A stretch of 64,000 bases of DNA from Roseococcus pinisoli (GCF_018413645.1 NZ_JAHCDA010000004.1:248001-312000); one strand, 5' to 3'. Shown: positions 27,431 through 37,071, counted from the first letter of the stretch. Made by a program: numbers and translations. Notes: generated by a model not told the origin, from the letters alone.

Positions 27431-28384
27431 TCAGAAGCGGACGAGCGCGGCGCCCCAGGTCAGGCCGCCACCGATGGCCTCGAGCAGCACGAGGTCACCC
27501 GGGCGGATGCGCCCGTCGCCCACCGCCTCGGCCAGCGCCAGCGGCACGGAGGCGGCCGAGGTATTGGCGTGCCGGTCCACCGTCTTGACGACGCGGTCGG
27601 GGGAGAGGCCGAGCTTGCGGCCCATCGCATCGATGATGCGGATATTCGCCTGGTGCGGCACCAGCCACTTCACATCGGCCTTCTCGACCTTGTTCGCGGC
27701 CAGGGCCTCGTCCACCACGGCGGAGAGCTTGTTGACCGCCTGCCGGAAGACGAGGTTGCCCGCCATCTTCAGCGGGCCGGTCGTGCCCTCGACATAGAGA
27801 ATGCCGGCCTGGCTGCCATCCGCATGCAGATGGGTGGAAAGCACGCCGCGATCGCCCGGCTCGTCCTCGGCCCGCAGCACCACCGCCCCCGCGCCGTCCC
27901 CGAAGAGGACGCAGGTCGAGCGGTCGGACCAGTCGAGGATACGGGAATAGACCTCGGCGCCGATGACCAGCACGCAGCGGGCCTGGCCCGCGCGGATCAT
28001 CGCATCGCCGACGGAGAGGGCATAGATGAAGCCCGTGCAGGCGGCCGAGACGTCGAAGGCGAAGCCCTTCTTCACGCCCAGCGCCGCCTGGATATGCGCG
28101 CCCGTCGAGGGGAAGGCGTTGTCCGGCGTGGAGGTGGCGCAGATGATGCCGTCGACCTCGGAGGGATCGATGCCGGCCTGAGCCAGGGCCCGGCGGGCCG
28201 CCTCGGCGCCCAGCGAGGTCGCGGTGTCGTCAGGGCCGGCGAGGTGGCGCTGGCAGATGCCGCTGCGCTCCCGGATCCATTCGTCGCTCGTGTCCAGACC
28301 GAACTTCGCGGCCAAGGCCGCATTGTCCAGCACGTTGGACGGAAGATGGCCGCCGCAGCCGGCGATCACGGAACGAAGGGACAA
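27431..28384 (-). CDS. fabH: Beta-ketoacyl-ACP synthase III
   Basis: A 317-residue condensing enzyme that starts fatty acid synthesis by joining acetyl-CoA to malonyl-ACP. The catalytic triad is visible: Cys116 in AACTGFIYAL, His244 in VPHQANIRI and Asn274 in RHANTSAASV. The length is normal. It follows plsX by 6 bp on the same strand, part of the rpmF-plsX-fabH operon that links phospholipid and fatty-acid synthesis. In many alphaproteobacteria ihfA-merR follows directly; here fabH is followed by convergent SGNH genes. Confidence 0.95.
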   Translation of the reverse strand: MSLRSVIAGCGGHLPSNVLDNAALAAKFGLDTSDEWIRERSGICQRHLAGPDDTATSLGAEAARRALAQAGIDPSEVDGIICATSTPDNAFPSTGAHIQAALGVKKGFAFDVSAACTGFIYALSVGDAMIRAGQARCVLVIGAEVYSRILDWSDRSTCVLFGDGAGAVVLRAEDEPGDRGVLSTHLHADGSQAGILYVEGTTGPLKMAGNLVFRQAVNKLSAVVDEALAANKVEKADVKWLVPHQANIRIIDAMGRKLGLSPDRVVKTVDRHANTSAASVPLALAEAVGDGRIRPGDLVLLEAIGGGLTWGAALVRF

Positions 28385-28390
28385 GGCTGG

Positions 28391-29470
28391 TCAGTCCTGT
28401 TGAGCGACGATCGGGGGAATGGCCACGGGCGACGAAGCGGCCGCGAGCTGCGAAAGGCTCTCGCGGATCGTCTGCGTGAAGCCGTGCGTCACCATGTCCA
28501 TGGCCACATCCACCGCATGGGCGAAGCCGGTCGCGTCGGTGCCGCCATGCGACTTCACGACCACGCCGTTGAGGCCAAGGAGAATAGCACCGTTATAGCG
28601 GCGCGGGTCCATCCATTCGCGCAGCCGCTCAAGGGCCGGGCGCGCGAGGAGGTAGCCCATGCGGGCCGGGATGCTGGAGGTGAAGACCTGCTTCAGCAGC
28701 TCGCGCATCAGCTTGTAGACGCCCTCGCCGGTCTTGAGCGCGACATTGCCGGTGAAGCCGTCCGTCACCACGACGTCGACGGTGCCGGCGGAGATGTCGT
28801 GCCCCTCAACGAAGCCGTGGAAATTCAGCCCGGCATGGCCGCGCAGCACCTCGGCCGCCTCGCGCACGCGATCGTCGCCCTTCAGCTCCTCGGAGCCGAC
28901 GTTGAGCAGGCCGATGGTGGGGCTGGGCAGGCCGAGCACGGCGCGCGCGAAGGCGTCGCCCATGATGGTGAATTCGACGAGGTTCCGGGCGTCGCACTGC
29001 ACATTGGCGCCGAGGTCCAGCATGACCACGTCGCCGCGCAGCGAGGGCGCGATGGCGGCCAGCGCGGGCCGGCTGATCTCGGGCATCGTCTTGATGACGA
29101 TCTTGGCGAGCGCCATGAGCGCGCCGGTATTGCCGGCGGAGACGACGCCGGAGGCCTCGCCCGAGGCCACCGCGTCGATGGCCATGCGCATGGAGGATTT
29201 GCGGCCCTGGCGCAGGGCCTGGGTCGGCTTCATGTCGCCGGGAATGGCGTCCGGCGCGTGGCGCAGGACGCAGATCTTCGCAGCGCGCGGCCGGCGGGCC
29301 AGCGCGTCGCGAAGTCGTGCCTCGTCACCGAACAGCAGGAACTGCGCCTGGGGATGCCGCTCGGCGGCGAGCTCCAGCCCGTCCAGGACACTGTCCGGCG
29401 CGTGGTCTCCCCCCATCGCGTCGATGGCAAGGGAGAACCTTCGCAGGCTTCCTTCGGCTGGCGCCGCCAT
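28391..29470 (-). CDS. plsX: Phosphate acyltransferase PlsX
   Basis: A 359-residue enzyme converting acyl-ACP and phosphate to acyl-phosphate for phospholipid synthesis. Family marks are LAIDAMGGDHAPDSVLDGL near the N-terminus, ASGVVSAGNTGALMALAK around residue 120, VMLDLGANVQCDARNLVEF, and VDVVVTDGFTGNVALKTGEG. The ATG at 29470 has AGGTG upstream; a GTG two codons earlier is less likely. It lies 33 bp after rpmF and 6 bp before fabH. Confidence 0.95.
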   Translation of the reverse strand: MAAPAEGSLRRFSLAIDAMGGDHAPDSVLDGLELAAERHPQAQFLLFGDEARLRDALARRPRAAKICVLRHAPDAIPGDMKPTQALRQGRKSSMRMAIDAVASGEASGVVSAGNTGALMALAKIVIKTMPEISRPALAAIAPSLRGDVVMLDLGANVQCDARNLVEFTIMGDAFARAVLGLPSPTIGLLNVGSEELKGDDRVREAAEVLRGHAGLNFHGFVEGHDISAGTVDVVVTDGFTGNVALKTGEGVYKLMRELLKQVFTSSIPARMGYLLARPALERLREWMDPRRYNGAILLGLNGVVVKSHGGTDATGFAHAVDVAMDMVTHGFTQTIRESLSQLAAASSPVAIPPIVAQQD

Positions 29471-29503
29471 GTTCACCTACGAGGCGCCCCCCTGCCGGTC
29501 ACG

Positions 29504-29704
29504 TTAGGCGCGGACCACGCCCTTCAGCGCGTCAGCGGCCGCAACCTCACGGCCGTCGTAGTGACCGCAGGAGGAGCAGACGTGATGCGGGCGCTTCAGC
29601 TCGCCGCAGTTGGAGCACTCCAGGTGCGCCTCCTTGGCGACCGCGTGATGGCTGCGGCGCATGCCCATGCGAGAGGGCGAGACTTTCTTCTTAGGGACGG
29701 CCAT
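29504..29704 (-). CDS. rpmF: Ribosomal protein L32
   Basis: A 66-residue large-subunit ribosomal protein. The basic N-terminus [20 protein letters not shown] is typical, followed by a zinc ribbon with CSNC and CSSC pairs (residues 30-33 and 43-46). It is the first clear member of the rpmF-plsX-fabH cluster and lies 118 bp after the DUF177 gene, the usual partner of rpmF. Confidence 0.97.
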   Translation of the reverse strand: MAVPKKKVSPSRMGMRRSHHAVAKEAHLECSNCGELKRPHHVCSSCGHYDGREVAAADALKGVVRA

Positions 29705-29822
29705 GGAGCCAGCCTTTCAACTCGATTCTGGGGGGCGGACTGCCCAAGCGGGAGCCACCGCGGCGGGCATGCAGCGGCAGAGAGGGGGGCGCTTAGCACC
29801 CATTCTCCCCCGCACGCAACCG

Positions 29823-30314
29823 TCAGGGACGACGAAGCTTCAACAGGGCAGCAAAGGGGCCATGCGTCTCCCGGTCGTCCACCCCTTCGGGGAGGGCGGC
29901 ACCGGGCGCGCGGGGATAGGGATCGATCGCCAGGGACAGCTGCTGGGCCAGGGCCTCGCCCAGATCGGCGACGCCCTGCTCGCTCTCGATGTCGTCCGGA
30001 TCGTCCTCGCCGTCGGAGGGCTCCACACCCTCGGGCAGCAGGCGCCAGGCCACCTCCTCCGCGACCGACTGATGGACGGGAACCAGGGTGACCCCGCATT
30101 CCTGCTCCAGCTCGGCCGTCAGGCGGCCGGTGACCAGGATGGCCCCCTCCTCGTCCGGGATGAGGCGAAGGTCGGCCTGCAGCACGTGCAGGGCCAGCAG
30201 GCCGAGCCGCCGGGACAGTGCCTCGCGATCGCTTGCCGCGGCCTCTAGCCGCATCGCCACGCCCTCCGCCGGCACATGGGCCAGGGCCAGTCGGCGGCTG
30301 AATTCCGGATTCAT
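29823..30314 (-). CDS. DUF177 (YceD) family protein
   Basis: A 163-residue member of the DUF177/YceD family, which sits upstream of rpmF across bacteria and is linked to 23S rRNA processing in plants and bacteria. Conserved parts visible here are TGRLTAELEQECGVTLVPV (residues 60-78) and the acidic C-terminal half with DLGEALAQQLSLAIDPYPR. It overlaps the chaperone gene upstream by 4 bp. Metal-binding cysteines are reduced to one (Cys73), common in this family. Confidence 0.85.
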   Translation of the reverse strand: MNPEFSRRLALAHVPAEGVAMRLEAAASDREALSRRLGLLALHVLQADLRLIPDEEGAILVTGRLTAELEQECGVTLVPVHQSVAEEVAWRLLPEGVEPSDGEDDPDDIESEQGVADLGEALAQQLSLAIDPYPRAPGAALPEGVDDRETHGPFAALLKLRRP

Positions 30315-30841
30315 GCGAAATGCACCCTCCCCTGAAGCAGTTCGGCCAGGGCCTGGCCGGCCAGCACGCCGTCGATTCGCAGGGCCTGGGCGGCGAGTGC
30401 CTCGGCCGAACCTTCCGGCGCGTCCTCCCGGACCCAGACATTGCGCGCCAGCGCGGCCGCGAGCCCGGCCTCGTCGCCGGCGGCGATCGCCTCGGCATAG
30501 GCCTGGGCACGGCCATGAAAGCCTTCCCAGAGCATCTTCACCCGCTTGCCGACGGTCATGTCCCCGATGCCCATCTCACGGAGATTGAGGTCCATGTCGG
30601 AGAACATGGCGTCGAAGACCGCCTGCGCCAACGCGTCGCCGACCTTGGTGCCTTCGCCGCGCAGGCGGCGAATCAGCAGGGCGACGTGAAGGGCCACCAG
30701 CTCGAAACGGCCTGCCGCGGTGTCGGGCACGCCGAGCTCGGCGTAGAAATCGGGCTCCCGGGCCGCGGCCACCGCGACTCCATAGAGCATGAAGCCGGAC
30801 CTTTCGTGGCGCGGTCGGCGGAAGAGGCCGAAGAGGCCCAT
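30311..30841 (-). CDS. Ubiquinol-cytochrome c chaperone family protein (CBP3-like)
   Basis: A 176-residue protein of the CBP3/UQCC family that assists cytochrome b maturation in the bc1 complex. Matching segments are LYGVAVAAAREPDFYAELGVPDT (residues 19-41), FELVALHVALLIRRL and the DAMFSDMDLNLREMGIGDMTVGKRVKMLWEGFHGRAQAY core (near residues 88-125). It is normally located near bamE in alphaproteobacteria, as here: it diverges from bamE across 71 bp and overlaps the DUF177 gene by 4 bp. Confidence 0.85.
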   Translation of the reverse strand: MGLFGLFRRPRHERSGFMLYGVAVAAAREPDFYAELGVPDTAAGRFELVALHVALLIRRLRGEGTKVGDALAQAVFDAMFSDMDLNLREMGIGDMTVGKRVKMLWEGFHGRAQAYAEAIAAGDEAGLAAALARNVWVREDAPEGSAEALAAQALRIDGVLAGQALAELLQGRVHFA

Positions 30842-30912
30842 GATGTCAGCTTCCTGGAAGTGCGGCCGAGGCGCGCATTGACCGCGACGGCCGGGTGTCG
30901 TTAATCCGGCAC

Positions 30913-31476
30913 ATGGCCCGACAACCCGCCCCGGTCAACATCCGCAAGCCCCTGATGGCCGCGCTGCTCCTGGCTGCGCCGGCGCTGGCCGGCTGCGCCT
31001 ACCTGCCGCCCGCGCCAGAGCGGCCGCGCAACATCTTCTCCACGCCCATCGTGCCGCGAGGCCATGCGGTGTCGGAAGAGCAGATCCAGCAGATCACGCC
31101 GGGCGTGACGACGCGCTCCGACGTGCAGGCGCTGCTGGGCAGCCCCAGCCAGACCAGCACCTTCACGGATGACAGCTGGTATTATTTCAGCAGCTCGACG
31201 CAGCTGCGCCCCGGCCGGACCCTGGCCGTGCGCGACGAACGGGTCGTGGCCGTCAACTTCGGCCCCGAGGGCACCGTCACCGGCGTCCGCGAGATCGGCG
31301 AGGGCGACATGCCGCGGGTGAGCTTCGTGAGCCGCGAGACGCCGACCCCCGGCAACGACCGCTCGATCCTCCAGGCGCTGTTCGGCAATATCGGCCGCTT
31401 CAACTCCGGCCCGATGGGCGGGGCCGGCGGCGACATCGTCCCGACGGGCGGGCCGACGCCGAACACGGGGCGGTAA
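30913..31476 (+). CDS. bamE: Outer membrane protein assembly factor BamE
   Basis: A 187-residue outer-membrane lipoprotein of the BAM complex. The signal peptide ends in a lipobox LAGC (Cys near residue 23). The SmpA/OmlA fold is marked by QIQQITPGVTTRSDVQALLGSPS (about 55-77) and a DDSWYYFSSSTQLR strand, followed by a Gly/Pro-rich tail (after about 135). The ATG at 30913 is preferred over an earlier GTG at 30895 because it sits directly before the signal peptide. It diverges from the bc1 chaperone gene. Confidence 0.93.
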   Translation: MARQPAPVNIRKPLMAALLLAAPALAGCAYLPPAPERPRNIFSTPIVPRGHAVSEEQIQQITPGVTTRSDVQALLGSPSQTSTFTDDSWYYFSSSTQLRPGRTLAVRDERVVAVNFGPEGTVTGVREIGEGDMPRVSFVSRETPTPGNDRSILQALFGNIGRFNSGPMGGAGGDIVPTGGPTPNTGR

Positions 31477-31580
31477 CCGCCTCTTCATCGCCACGCGGAT
31501 TGATTTTCGCCGTTTTTGCGTCAGACTGGAGGTTTCTCCCCGTAATTCGCGGGAAGAAGTCTCCAGAGGAGCGCTGAAGC

Positions 31581-32783
31581 GTGATCCCCGCCCTGATGCC
31601 GACCTACAACCGTGCCGATCTCGCCTTCGAGCGGGGCGACGGCGCCTATGTGTGGACGGAAGACGGGCGACGATTCCTCGACTTCGGCTCCGGCATCGCC
31701 ACCACCTCGCTCGGCCACGCGCATCCGCATCTGGTGAAGACCATCGCGGAGCAGGCGGCGAAGGTCATGCATGTGAGCAACCTCTACCGGGTGCCCCAGG
31801 CTGAGAAGCTGGCGGCCCGGCACGTGGCGAATTCCTTCGCGGACAGCGTCTTCTTCTGCAACTCGGGCGCCGAGGCGAACGAGGGCATGATCAAGGCCGT
31901 CCGGAAATACCACGCCGAGAACGGCCATCCGGAGAAGTACCGGATGATCTGCTTCGAGGGCGCCTTCCACGGCCGCACGCTCGCCACCCTCTCGGCGACG
32001 GGCAACGAGAAGTACCTGGCCGGCTTCGGCCCGCCGGTGGACGGCTTCGACCATGTGCCCTTCGGCAACATGAACGCGGTGCGCGACGCCATCACGCCGG
32101 CCACGGCCGGCATCCTGATCGAGCCCATCCAGGGCGAGGGCGGCGTCCGCCCGGCCGACCTGCGGTTCCTGAAGGATCTCCGCGCGGTCTGCGACGAGTT
32201 CGGGCTCCTGCTCGCGCTCGACGAGGTGCAGACCGGCATGGGCCGCTCGGGCAAGCTCTGGGCGCATGAATGGGCCGGCATCGAGCCGGACGTCATGAGC
32301 TCGGCCAAGGGCATCGGCGGCGGCTTCCCGCTCGGCGCCGTCCTGGCCCGCGAGGCGGTCGCCAAGCACCTCAAGCCTGGCACGCATGGCACGACCTATG
32401 GCGGCGGCCCGCTGGCCTGCTCCGCCGGCAATGCCGTGCTGGACGTGGTGCTGGCCGACGGCTTCCTGGCCGGGGTGGACCGCGTCGCGCGCTACCTCTG
32501 GAAGGGTCTCGAGGCGCTGGCCGCCCGCCATCCGCATGTCGCCGAAGGCGTGCAGGGTGCGGGGCTGCTGGTCGGCCTCAAGCTCCGGCCGGAGGTCTCG
32601 AACAGCGAGATGCAGGCGGCCTGCGTGGCCGAGGGCCTGCTCACCGTCGCCGCCGGGATGAACGTGCTGCGGGTCGCCCCGCCGCTCATCGTCACCGAGG
32701 CGCAGGTGGACGAGGCCCTGGCGCTGATGGACCGCGCCTGCACCAAGCTCACGCCGGCCAAGTCTCCGGCCTTGGCAAAGTGA
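31581..32783 (+). CDS. argD: Acetylornithine aminotransferase / aspartate aminotransferase family class III
   Basis: A 400-residue PLP enzyme that transaminates N-acetylglutamate semialdehyde to N-acetylornithine, and often succinyldiaminopimelate too. Class III motifs are [18 protein letters not shown] (residues 31-48), [41 protein letters not shown] and the PLP-lysine motif [14 protein letters not shown] (near 238-251). The start is a GTG with GAGG upstream. It overlaps argF by 4 bp (GTGA), forming an arginine operon. Confidence 0.95.
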   Translation: MIPALMPTYNRADLAFERGDGAYVWTEDGRRFLDFGSGIATTSLGHAHPHLVKTIAEQAAKVMHVSNLYRVPQAEKLAARHVANSFADSVFFCNSGAEANEGMIKAVRKYHAENGHPEKYRMICFEGAFHGRTLATLSATGNEKYLAGFGPPVDGFDHVPFGNMNAVRDAITPATAGILIEPIQGEGGVRPADLRFLKDLRAVCDEFGLLLALDEVQTGMGRSGKLWAHEWAGIEPDVMSSAKGIGGGFPLGAVLAREAVAKHLKPGTHGTTYGGGPLACSAGNAVLDVVLADGFLAGVDRVARYLWKGLEALAARHPHVAEGVQGAGLLVGLKLRPEVSNSEMQAACVAEGLLTVAAGMNVLRVAPPLIVTEAQVDEALALMDRACTKLTPAKSPALAK

Positions 32784-33724
32784 GCGCGGTGCTCAGGCCC
32801 ATCGAGGGGGGTGGCGCGCCGCGCCACTTTCTTGAGCTCATGGACCATGATGCGGCGACGCTGCGCCGCATGCTCGACCTCGGCACCCGCGCCAAGCGCG
32901 GCGAAGTGGGCGGCAAGCCGCTGGCGGGCAAGCACATCGCCATGATCTTCGAGAAGCCGTCGACGCGCACGCGCGTCAGCTTCGAGGTGGGCATCCGCCA
33001 GCTCGGCGGCGAGGTGGTGACCCTGTCCAGCAAGGACACGCAACTGGGACGCGGCGAGACGCCTGCCGATACGGCGCGCGTGCTGTCCCGCTACGTGGAT
33101 GCGATCATCCTGCGCACCGACCGCGTCTCGAAGATGCGGGAGCTGGCGGAATACGCGACGGTGCCGGTCATCAACGGCCTTACCGACGTGTCGCACCCCT
33201 GCCAGCTGATGGCGGACGTGATGACCTTCGAGGAACATCGCGGCCCCATCGCCGGCCAGACGGTGGCCTGGACCGGCGACGGCAACAACGTCGCGCAGAG
33301 CTTCATCCAGGCCGCGGCGCGCTTCGACTTCACCCTGAACATCGCGACCCCGCCGGAGCTGGCGCCGGATGCCGGCCTCATCAACTGGGCGCGGAGCCAG
33401 GGCGCGCGCGTCGAGCTGACCAACAGCCCGCAGGAAGCGGTCAAGGGCGCGCGCTGCGTCGTGACCGACACCTGGGTCTCGATGAGCGACGACAAGACCA
33501 GCGCCCGCCAGCGCCACAACATGCTGGCGCCCTATCAGGTGAACAAGGCGCTGCTCGGCCACGCCGTGCCGGACGCCATCGTGATGCATTGCCTGCCCGC
33601 CCATCGCGGCGAGGAGATCACCGACGAGGTGATGGACGGGCCGCAGAGCGTGGTCTTCGACGAGGCCGAGAACCGGCTGCACGCCCAGAAGGGCGTGCTG
33701 CTCTGGGCGCTCGGGCTGGCGTAA
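32780..33724 (+). CDS. argF: Ornithine carbamoyltransferase
   Basis: A 314-residue enzyme making citrulline from ornithine and carbamoyl phosphate. The carbamoyl phosphate loop is [14 protein letters not shown] (about residues 54-67). [15 protein letters not shown] and the ornithine-binding DTWVSMSD follow, and [15 protein letters not shown] is near the end. The start is a GTG overlapping the argD stop (GTGA); another GTG three codons later is possible. It ends 100 bp before a convergent Bug gene; a hairpin sits between them. Confidence 0.95.
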   Translation: MSAVLRPIEGGGAPRHFLELMDHDAATLRRMLDLGTRAKRGEVGGKPLAGKHIAMIFEKPSTRTRVSFEVGIRQLGGEVVTLSSKDTQLGRGETPADTARVLSRYVDAIILRTDRVSKMRELAEYATVPVINGLTDVSHPCQLMADVMTFEEHRGPIAGQTVAWTGDGNNVAQSFIQAAARFDFTLNIATPPELAPDAGLINWARSQGARVELTNSPQEAVKGARCVVTDTWVSMSDDKTSARQRHNMLAPYQVNKALLGHAVPDAIVMHCLPAHRGEEITDEVMDGPQSVVFDEAENRLHAQKGVLLWALGLA

Positions 33725-33787
33725 TCCAGGGCGCGCGGCCTGCGCGCGCCCCCTCCCTACGACGAAGTGGCGCTCACCCGCCCGCCA

Positions 33788-33813
33788 ACCGGGCGGCGGC
33801 TCCGCCGCCCGGT
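33788..33813. terminator. Hairpin between convergent argF and Bug genes
   Basis: A perfect 12-bp GC inverted repeat (ACCGGGCGGCGG / CCGCCGCCCGGT) with a very short loop sits in the 100-bp gap between two convergent genes. There is no T-run on either strand, so it would need another factor for termination or could act as a transcript-end stabiliser. Confidence 0.45.
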
Positions 33814-33824
33814 ATCTGGGCGCA

Positions 33825-34778
33825 TCAATCGATGCTCAGGTTCAGCCGCCGCACCATGTCCCGCTCGTAGGGCACCCGTTCCTGCGCGAAGGCCAGGTAT
33901 TCCTGCGGCCCCAGATATTCGTTGGGCAGCTCCCATCGCCGCATGATCGCCTGGCACAGCTCGTCGTCCAGCGCCTTCTTCAGTGAACGATGCAGCACGT
34001 CCACGATCTCGGGCGGCATGCCCTTGGGCCCCACGATCCCATAGGGCGAGGTCACGCTCATCCCGAAGCCGAGCTCCAGCAGCGTGGGCGCATCGGGTGC
34101 CGAGCCCAGGCGCGTCGGCGTCCAGGCCGAGAGCAACCGGAACTCGCCGCTCTCCACCTGCGGCCGCCAGCTCTGGGAATCGGCCACCACGTCGATCTGC
34201 CGGCCGAGCAGCATGGTGACTCCCTCCTGCGAGCCGCGCGTCGGGATGTGCTCCATCCGCGCCTCGCGTCGGGCGAGGATGTCCTCCATCGCCAGGTGGT
34301 TGGTCGTCGCGATGCCGGAGGTGGAATAGGTCAGCGTGCCGGGCCGCTCGCGTGCCTCGCGCATCAGGTCGTCGAAGGTCTGCCAGCGGCTGTCGGCCCG
34401 GACGGCGGTGCCGAAGACGAAGCCCGTGACCTGCATGACGTAGGAGAAGTCCGTCACCGGATCCCAGGTGGGCTGCCGCGTCAGGAAGGGATGACGCAGG
34501 ATCGAGAGGTGGTGATGCGCCAGCGTGTAGCCGTCCGGCCGCGCCTGTTGCGTCAGAAACATGGCGGCGCGCGTGCCCCGGGCGCCCGGCATGTTCTCGA
34601 TGACGAAGTTCTGCCCCAGGTCCCTCCCCGAGATCTCGAACATCTGGCGGTGCAGCGCATCGAGGCTGCCGCCCGGCGGCCAGGGGATCAGGAACCGGAT
34701 GGGCCGGTTCGGATAGCGACTTTGTGCCAGCGCCGGCGCCGCCAGGGGCAGCGCGGCCAGCAGAGTGCGTCTTTTCAT
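33825..34778 (-). CDS. TctC/Bug-family extracytoplasmic solute-binding protein (array copy 1)
   Basis: A 317-residue Bug protein. A short signal peptide (MKRRTLLAALPLAAPALAQS, cleavage near 18-20) leads to RYPNRPIRFLIPWPPGGSLD, FVIENMPGARGT and STSGIATTNHLAMEDILAR, with a C-terminal VRRLNLSID. It is the third gene, in transcription order, of a tandem of three Bug genes, 49 bp after copy 2, and is clearly diverged from the other two (shared core motifs only). No permease or enzyme gene is in the same unit. Confidence 0.9.
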   Translation of the reverse strand: MKRRTLLAALPLAAPALAQSRYPNRPIRFLIPWPPGGSLDALHRQMFEISGRDLGQNFVIENMPGARGTRAAMFLTQQARPDGYTLAHHHLSILRHPFLTRQPTWDPVTDFSYVMQVTGFVFGTAVRADSRWQTFDDLMREARERPGTLTYSTSGIATTNHLAMEDILARREARMEHIPTRGSQEGVTMLLGRQIDVVADSQSWRPQVESGEFRLLSAWTPTRLGSAPDAPTLLELGFGMSVTSPYGIVGPKGMPPEIVDVLHRSLKKALDDELCQAIMRRWELPNEYLGPQEYLAFAQERVPYERDMVRRLNLSID

Positions 34779-34827
34779 TGTTGTCCCCCTGTGATGCGGC
34801 CTCGGGCGACGCGGCCGCGCGGCTATC

Positions 34828-35784
34828 TCACTCCATGCGGATGCCCAGCCTCGTCACGATCTCCTGCTCGTAGGCGGCACGCCGCACGATGAAGTCCTGG
34901 TATTGCTCGGTGTTGAGGTAGGCGAGCGGCATGTCGAACTGCGCGCGGACGCGCGTGTTCTCCGGGCTCATCAGCCCCCGGTGCATGACGTCGTGCAGGA
35001 CGCGGACGACCCCCGGATCCATGCGCGGCGGCCCGCTGACCCCGTAGGGCGAGGTCACGACCATGTCGTGGCCCACTTCCTTCAGCGTCGGCACATTGGG
35101 GAAGCGGGGCGCCCGCTCCTCCGACCAGACGCAGAGCAGGCGCATCTGCCCGGCCTCGACATTGCCGGCCCAGGCGCTGCTGTCGGCGATCATGCTCACG
35201 CTGCCACTCAGCACGGCGGTGATGCCTTCACTGGCACCACGGAAGGGGACGTGGGTGATCTCCACGCCTTCGCGCGCGATGATGTCCTCCATCGCCAGGT
35301 GGTTGGAGGTGGCAATGCCGGAGGTGGAGAAGCTGAGCTTGCCCGGATTGGCCTTGGCGTAGGTGATCATCTCCCGGAAGCTCTGGAAGGGGCTGTCCGC
35401 CCGCACGGCGATGCCGAAGAGCCAGCCGGTCATGCCGATGATGTGGGTGAAGTCCTTCGTCGCATCCCATTGCGGCGTGCGGACGAGGAAGGGCCGGCGC
35501 ACGACCGAGAGGTGCATCTGGCCGAGCGTATAGCCGTCCGGCCGCGCCTCGCGCGCCAGGTGCACGGCATGGAGCGTGCCGCCGGCGCCCGACCGGTTCT
35601 CGATCACCACGGGCTGGCCGAGCTCACGCGAGGCCAGCTCGGCGATGCTGCGGAGCTGGGAATCGGCGCTGCCGCCCGGCGGCCAGGGGAGGATCAGCCG
35701 GATGGGCCGGTCGGGATAACGGCCCTGGGCACTGGCGACGGCAGGGGCCGCAAGCGGCAGGGCGAAAAGGGCGCGACGTTGCAT
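34828..35784 (-). CDS. TctC/Bug-family extracytoplasmic solute-binding protein (array copy 2)
   Basis: A 318-residue Bug protein with a Sec signal peptide (RRALFALPLAAPAVASAQ). GGAGG lies 5 nt before the ATG at 35784; an ATG 12 nt upstream overlaps the stop of copy 3 (TGATG) and would couple translation. Over the mature part it is strikingly close to the next gene (for example RPDGYT-GQMHLSVVRRP and LNTEQYQDFIVRRAAYE in both), pointing to a local duplication. The substrate is unknown, probably a carboxylate. Confidence 0.9.
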   Translation of the reverse strand: MQRRALFALPLAAPAVASAQGRYPDRPIRLILPWPPGGSADSQLRSIAELASRELGQPVVIENRSGAGGTLHAVHLAREARPDGYTLGQMHLSVVRRPFLVRTPQWDATKDFTHIIGMTGWLFGIAVRADSPFQSFREMITYAKANPGKLSFSTSGIATSNHLAMEDIIAREGVEITHVPFRGASEGITAVLSGSVSMIADSSAWAGNVEAGQMRLLCVWSEERAPRFPNVPTLKEVGHDMVVTSPYGVSGPPRMDPGVVRVLHDVMHRGLMSPENTRVRAQFDMPLAYLNTEQYQDFIVRRAAYEQEIVTRLGIRME

Positions 35785-35795
35785 GAGGGCCTCCA

Positions 35796-36785
35796 TCAGC
35801 CGTCCATCCGGATGCCGAGCCGGTTCACGATCTCCCGCTCATAGGCGGCGCGGCGGACAATGAAATCCTGGTACTGCTCGGTGTTGAGGTAGGCGACCGG
35901 CATGTCGAACTGGCCGCGGACGCGGGTATTTTCCGCGCTGAAGAGGCCTTCCTTCAGCGTGTCGTGCAGGGTGCGGACGATGCCCGGATCCATGCGCGGT
36001 GGGCCGCTGATCCCGTAGGGCGAGGTCACGACCATGTCGTGCCCCAGCTCCTTCAGCGTCGGCACGGTGGGGAACCGGCCGACCCGCTCCTCCGTCCAGA
36101 CGCAGAGCAGGCGCATGCCCCCTGCCTCGACCTGCGGCGCCCAGGAGCTGGAATCGGCGATCATGTCGACCGTGCCGGAGAGCACGCCCGTCACGCCCTC
36201 GCTCGAGCCGCGGAAGGGCACGTGGGTGAAGCTCGCCCCCTCCCGCGCCGCGATATCCTCCATCGCGAGGTGGTTGGTGGTGGCGATGCCCGAGGTCGCG
36301 AAGCTCAGCTTGCCGGGGTTGGCCTTGGCGTAGGTGATCATCTCCCGGAAGGTCTGGAACGGGCTGTCCGCCTTCACGGCGATGCCATAGAGCCAGCCCG
36401 TGAGGCCGATGATATGCGTGAAGTCGGTCGTCGCATCCCATTGCGGCGTGCGGACCAGATAGGGCCGGCGCACGACGGAAAGATGCATCTGGCCGATGGT
36501 GTAGCCATCCGGCCGCGCCTCCCGCGCCAGGGTCAGGGCATGGAGCGTGCCGCCGGCGCCCGAGCGATTCTCGGCCACCACGGGCTGGCCCAGCGCCCGG
36601 CTCGCCAGGTCGGCGAGGTTGCGAAGCTGCACGTCGGAGCTGCTGCCGGGCGTCCAGGGGATGATCAGGCGGATCGGGCGATCGGGATATCGGGCCTGGG
36701 CTCTGGAAACCGCAGGCACGGCGAGAATGCCGGCGCCCACCATCAAGGCGTGACGACGCGAAAGCTCCGACCGAGCATGACTCAT
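35796..36785 (-). CDS. TctC/Bug-family extracytoplasmic solute-binding protein (array copy 3)
   Basis: A 329-residue Bug protein and first gene of the array. The signal peptide starts SELSRRHALMVGAG (a twin-arginine-like RR) and is cleaved after VSRAQA. Mature hallmarks are RYPDRPIRLIIPWTPGSSSD, NRSGAGGTLHAL and LSFATSGIATTNHLAMED. It is highly similar to the gene just downstream, from the mature start to the C-terminal RLGIRM. The ATG at 36785 has GGAGG about 10 nt upstream. The 286 bp before it, shared with the divergent lpdA, hold the promoter region. Confidence 0.9.
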   Translation of the reverse strand: MSHARSELSRRHALMVGAGILAVPAVSRAQARYPDRPIRLIIPWTPGSSSDVQLRNLADLASRALGQPVVAENRSGAGGTLHALTLAREARPDGYTIGQMHLSVVRRPYLVRTPQWDATTDFTHIIGLTGWLYGIAVKADSPFQTFREMITYAKANPGKLSFATSGIATTNHLAMEDIAAREGASFTHVPFRGSSEGVTGVLSGTVDMIADSSSWAPQVEAGGMRLLCVWTEERVGRFPTVPTLKELGHDMVVTSPYGISGPPRMDPGIVRTLHDTLKEGLFSAENTRVRGQFDMPVAYLNTEQYQDFIVRRAAYEREIVNRLGIRMDG

Positions 36786-37071
36786 TCTAGTTAAACCTCC
36801 CGGACACGGCACATCTAACGGTGCCGTCATCTCCGGATCAGGCCATGGAACAGTCCGCCTGCCAAGCCAATTCGCCTGCGCGGACCAAGCCGCCTGACAG
36901 CGGGCGCCGCCCCGCCGCCACCCCCAGCCGCGGATGGCAGCGGCGAGCTGGGCGGGAGGCTCGCCGGTGGAACCTTCGGCCGAGGGCGCCTACCATGGCG
37001 GCCCATTGCCCCCGGCTTGCACGGGGGCCCCGGGCGCGTCAGTTTGCGCCGGATTTCTTAGAGGAACCCTC

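Noticed and set aside
27287-30091. Plus-strand open frame of about 930 codons
   Set aside because: Antisense to fabH, plsX, rpmF and DUF177; no recognisable motif.
36786-37071. Coding potential in the gap between the Bug array and lpdA
   Set aside because: The open lpdA frame extends upstream but without family similarity; GAGGAA marks the lpdA start at 37072.
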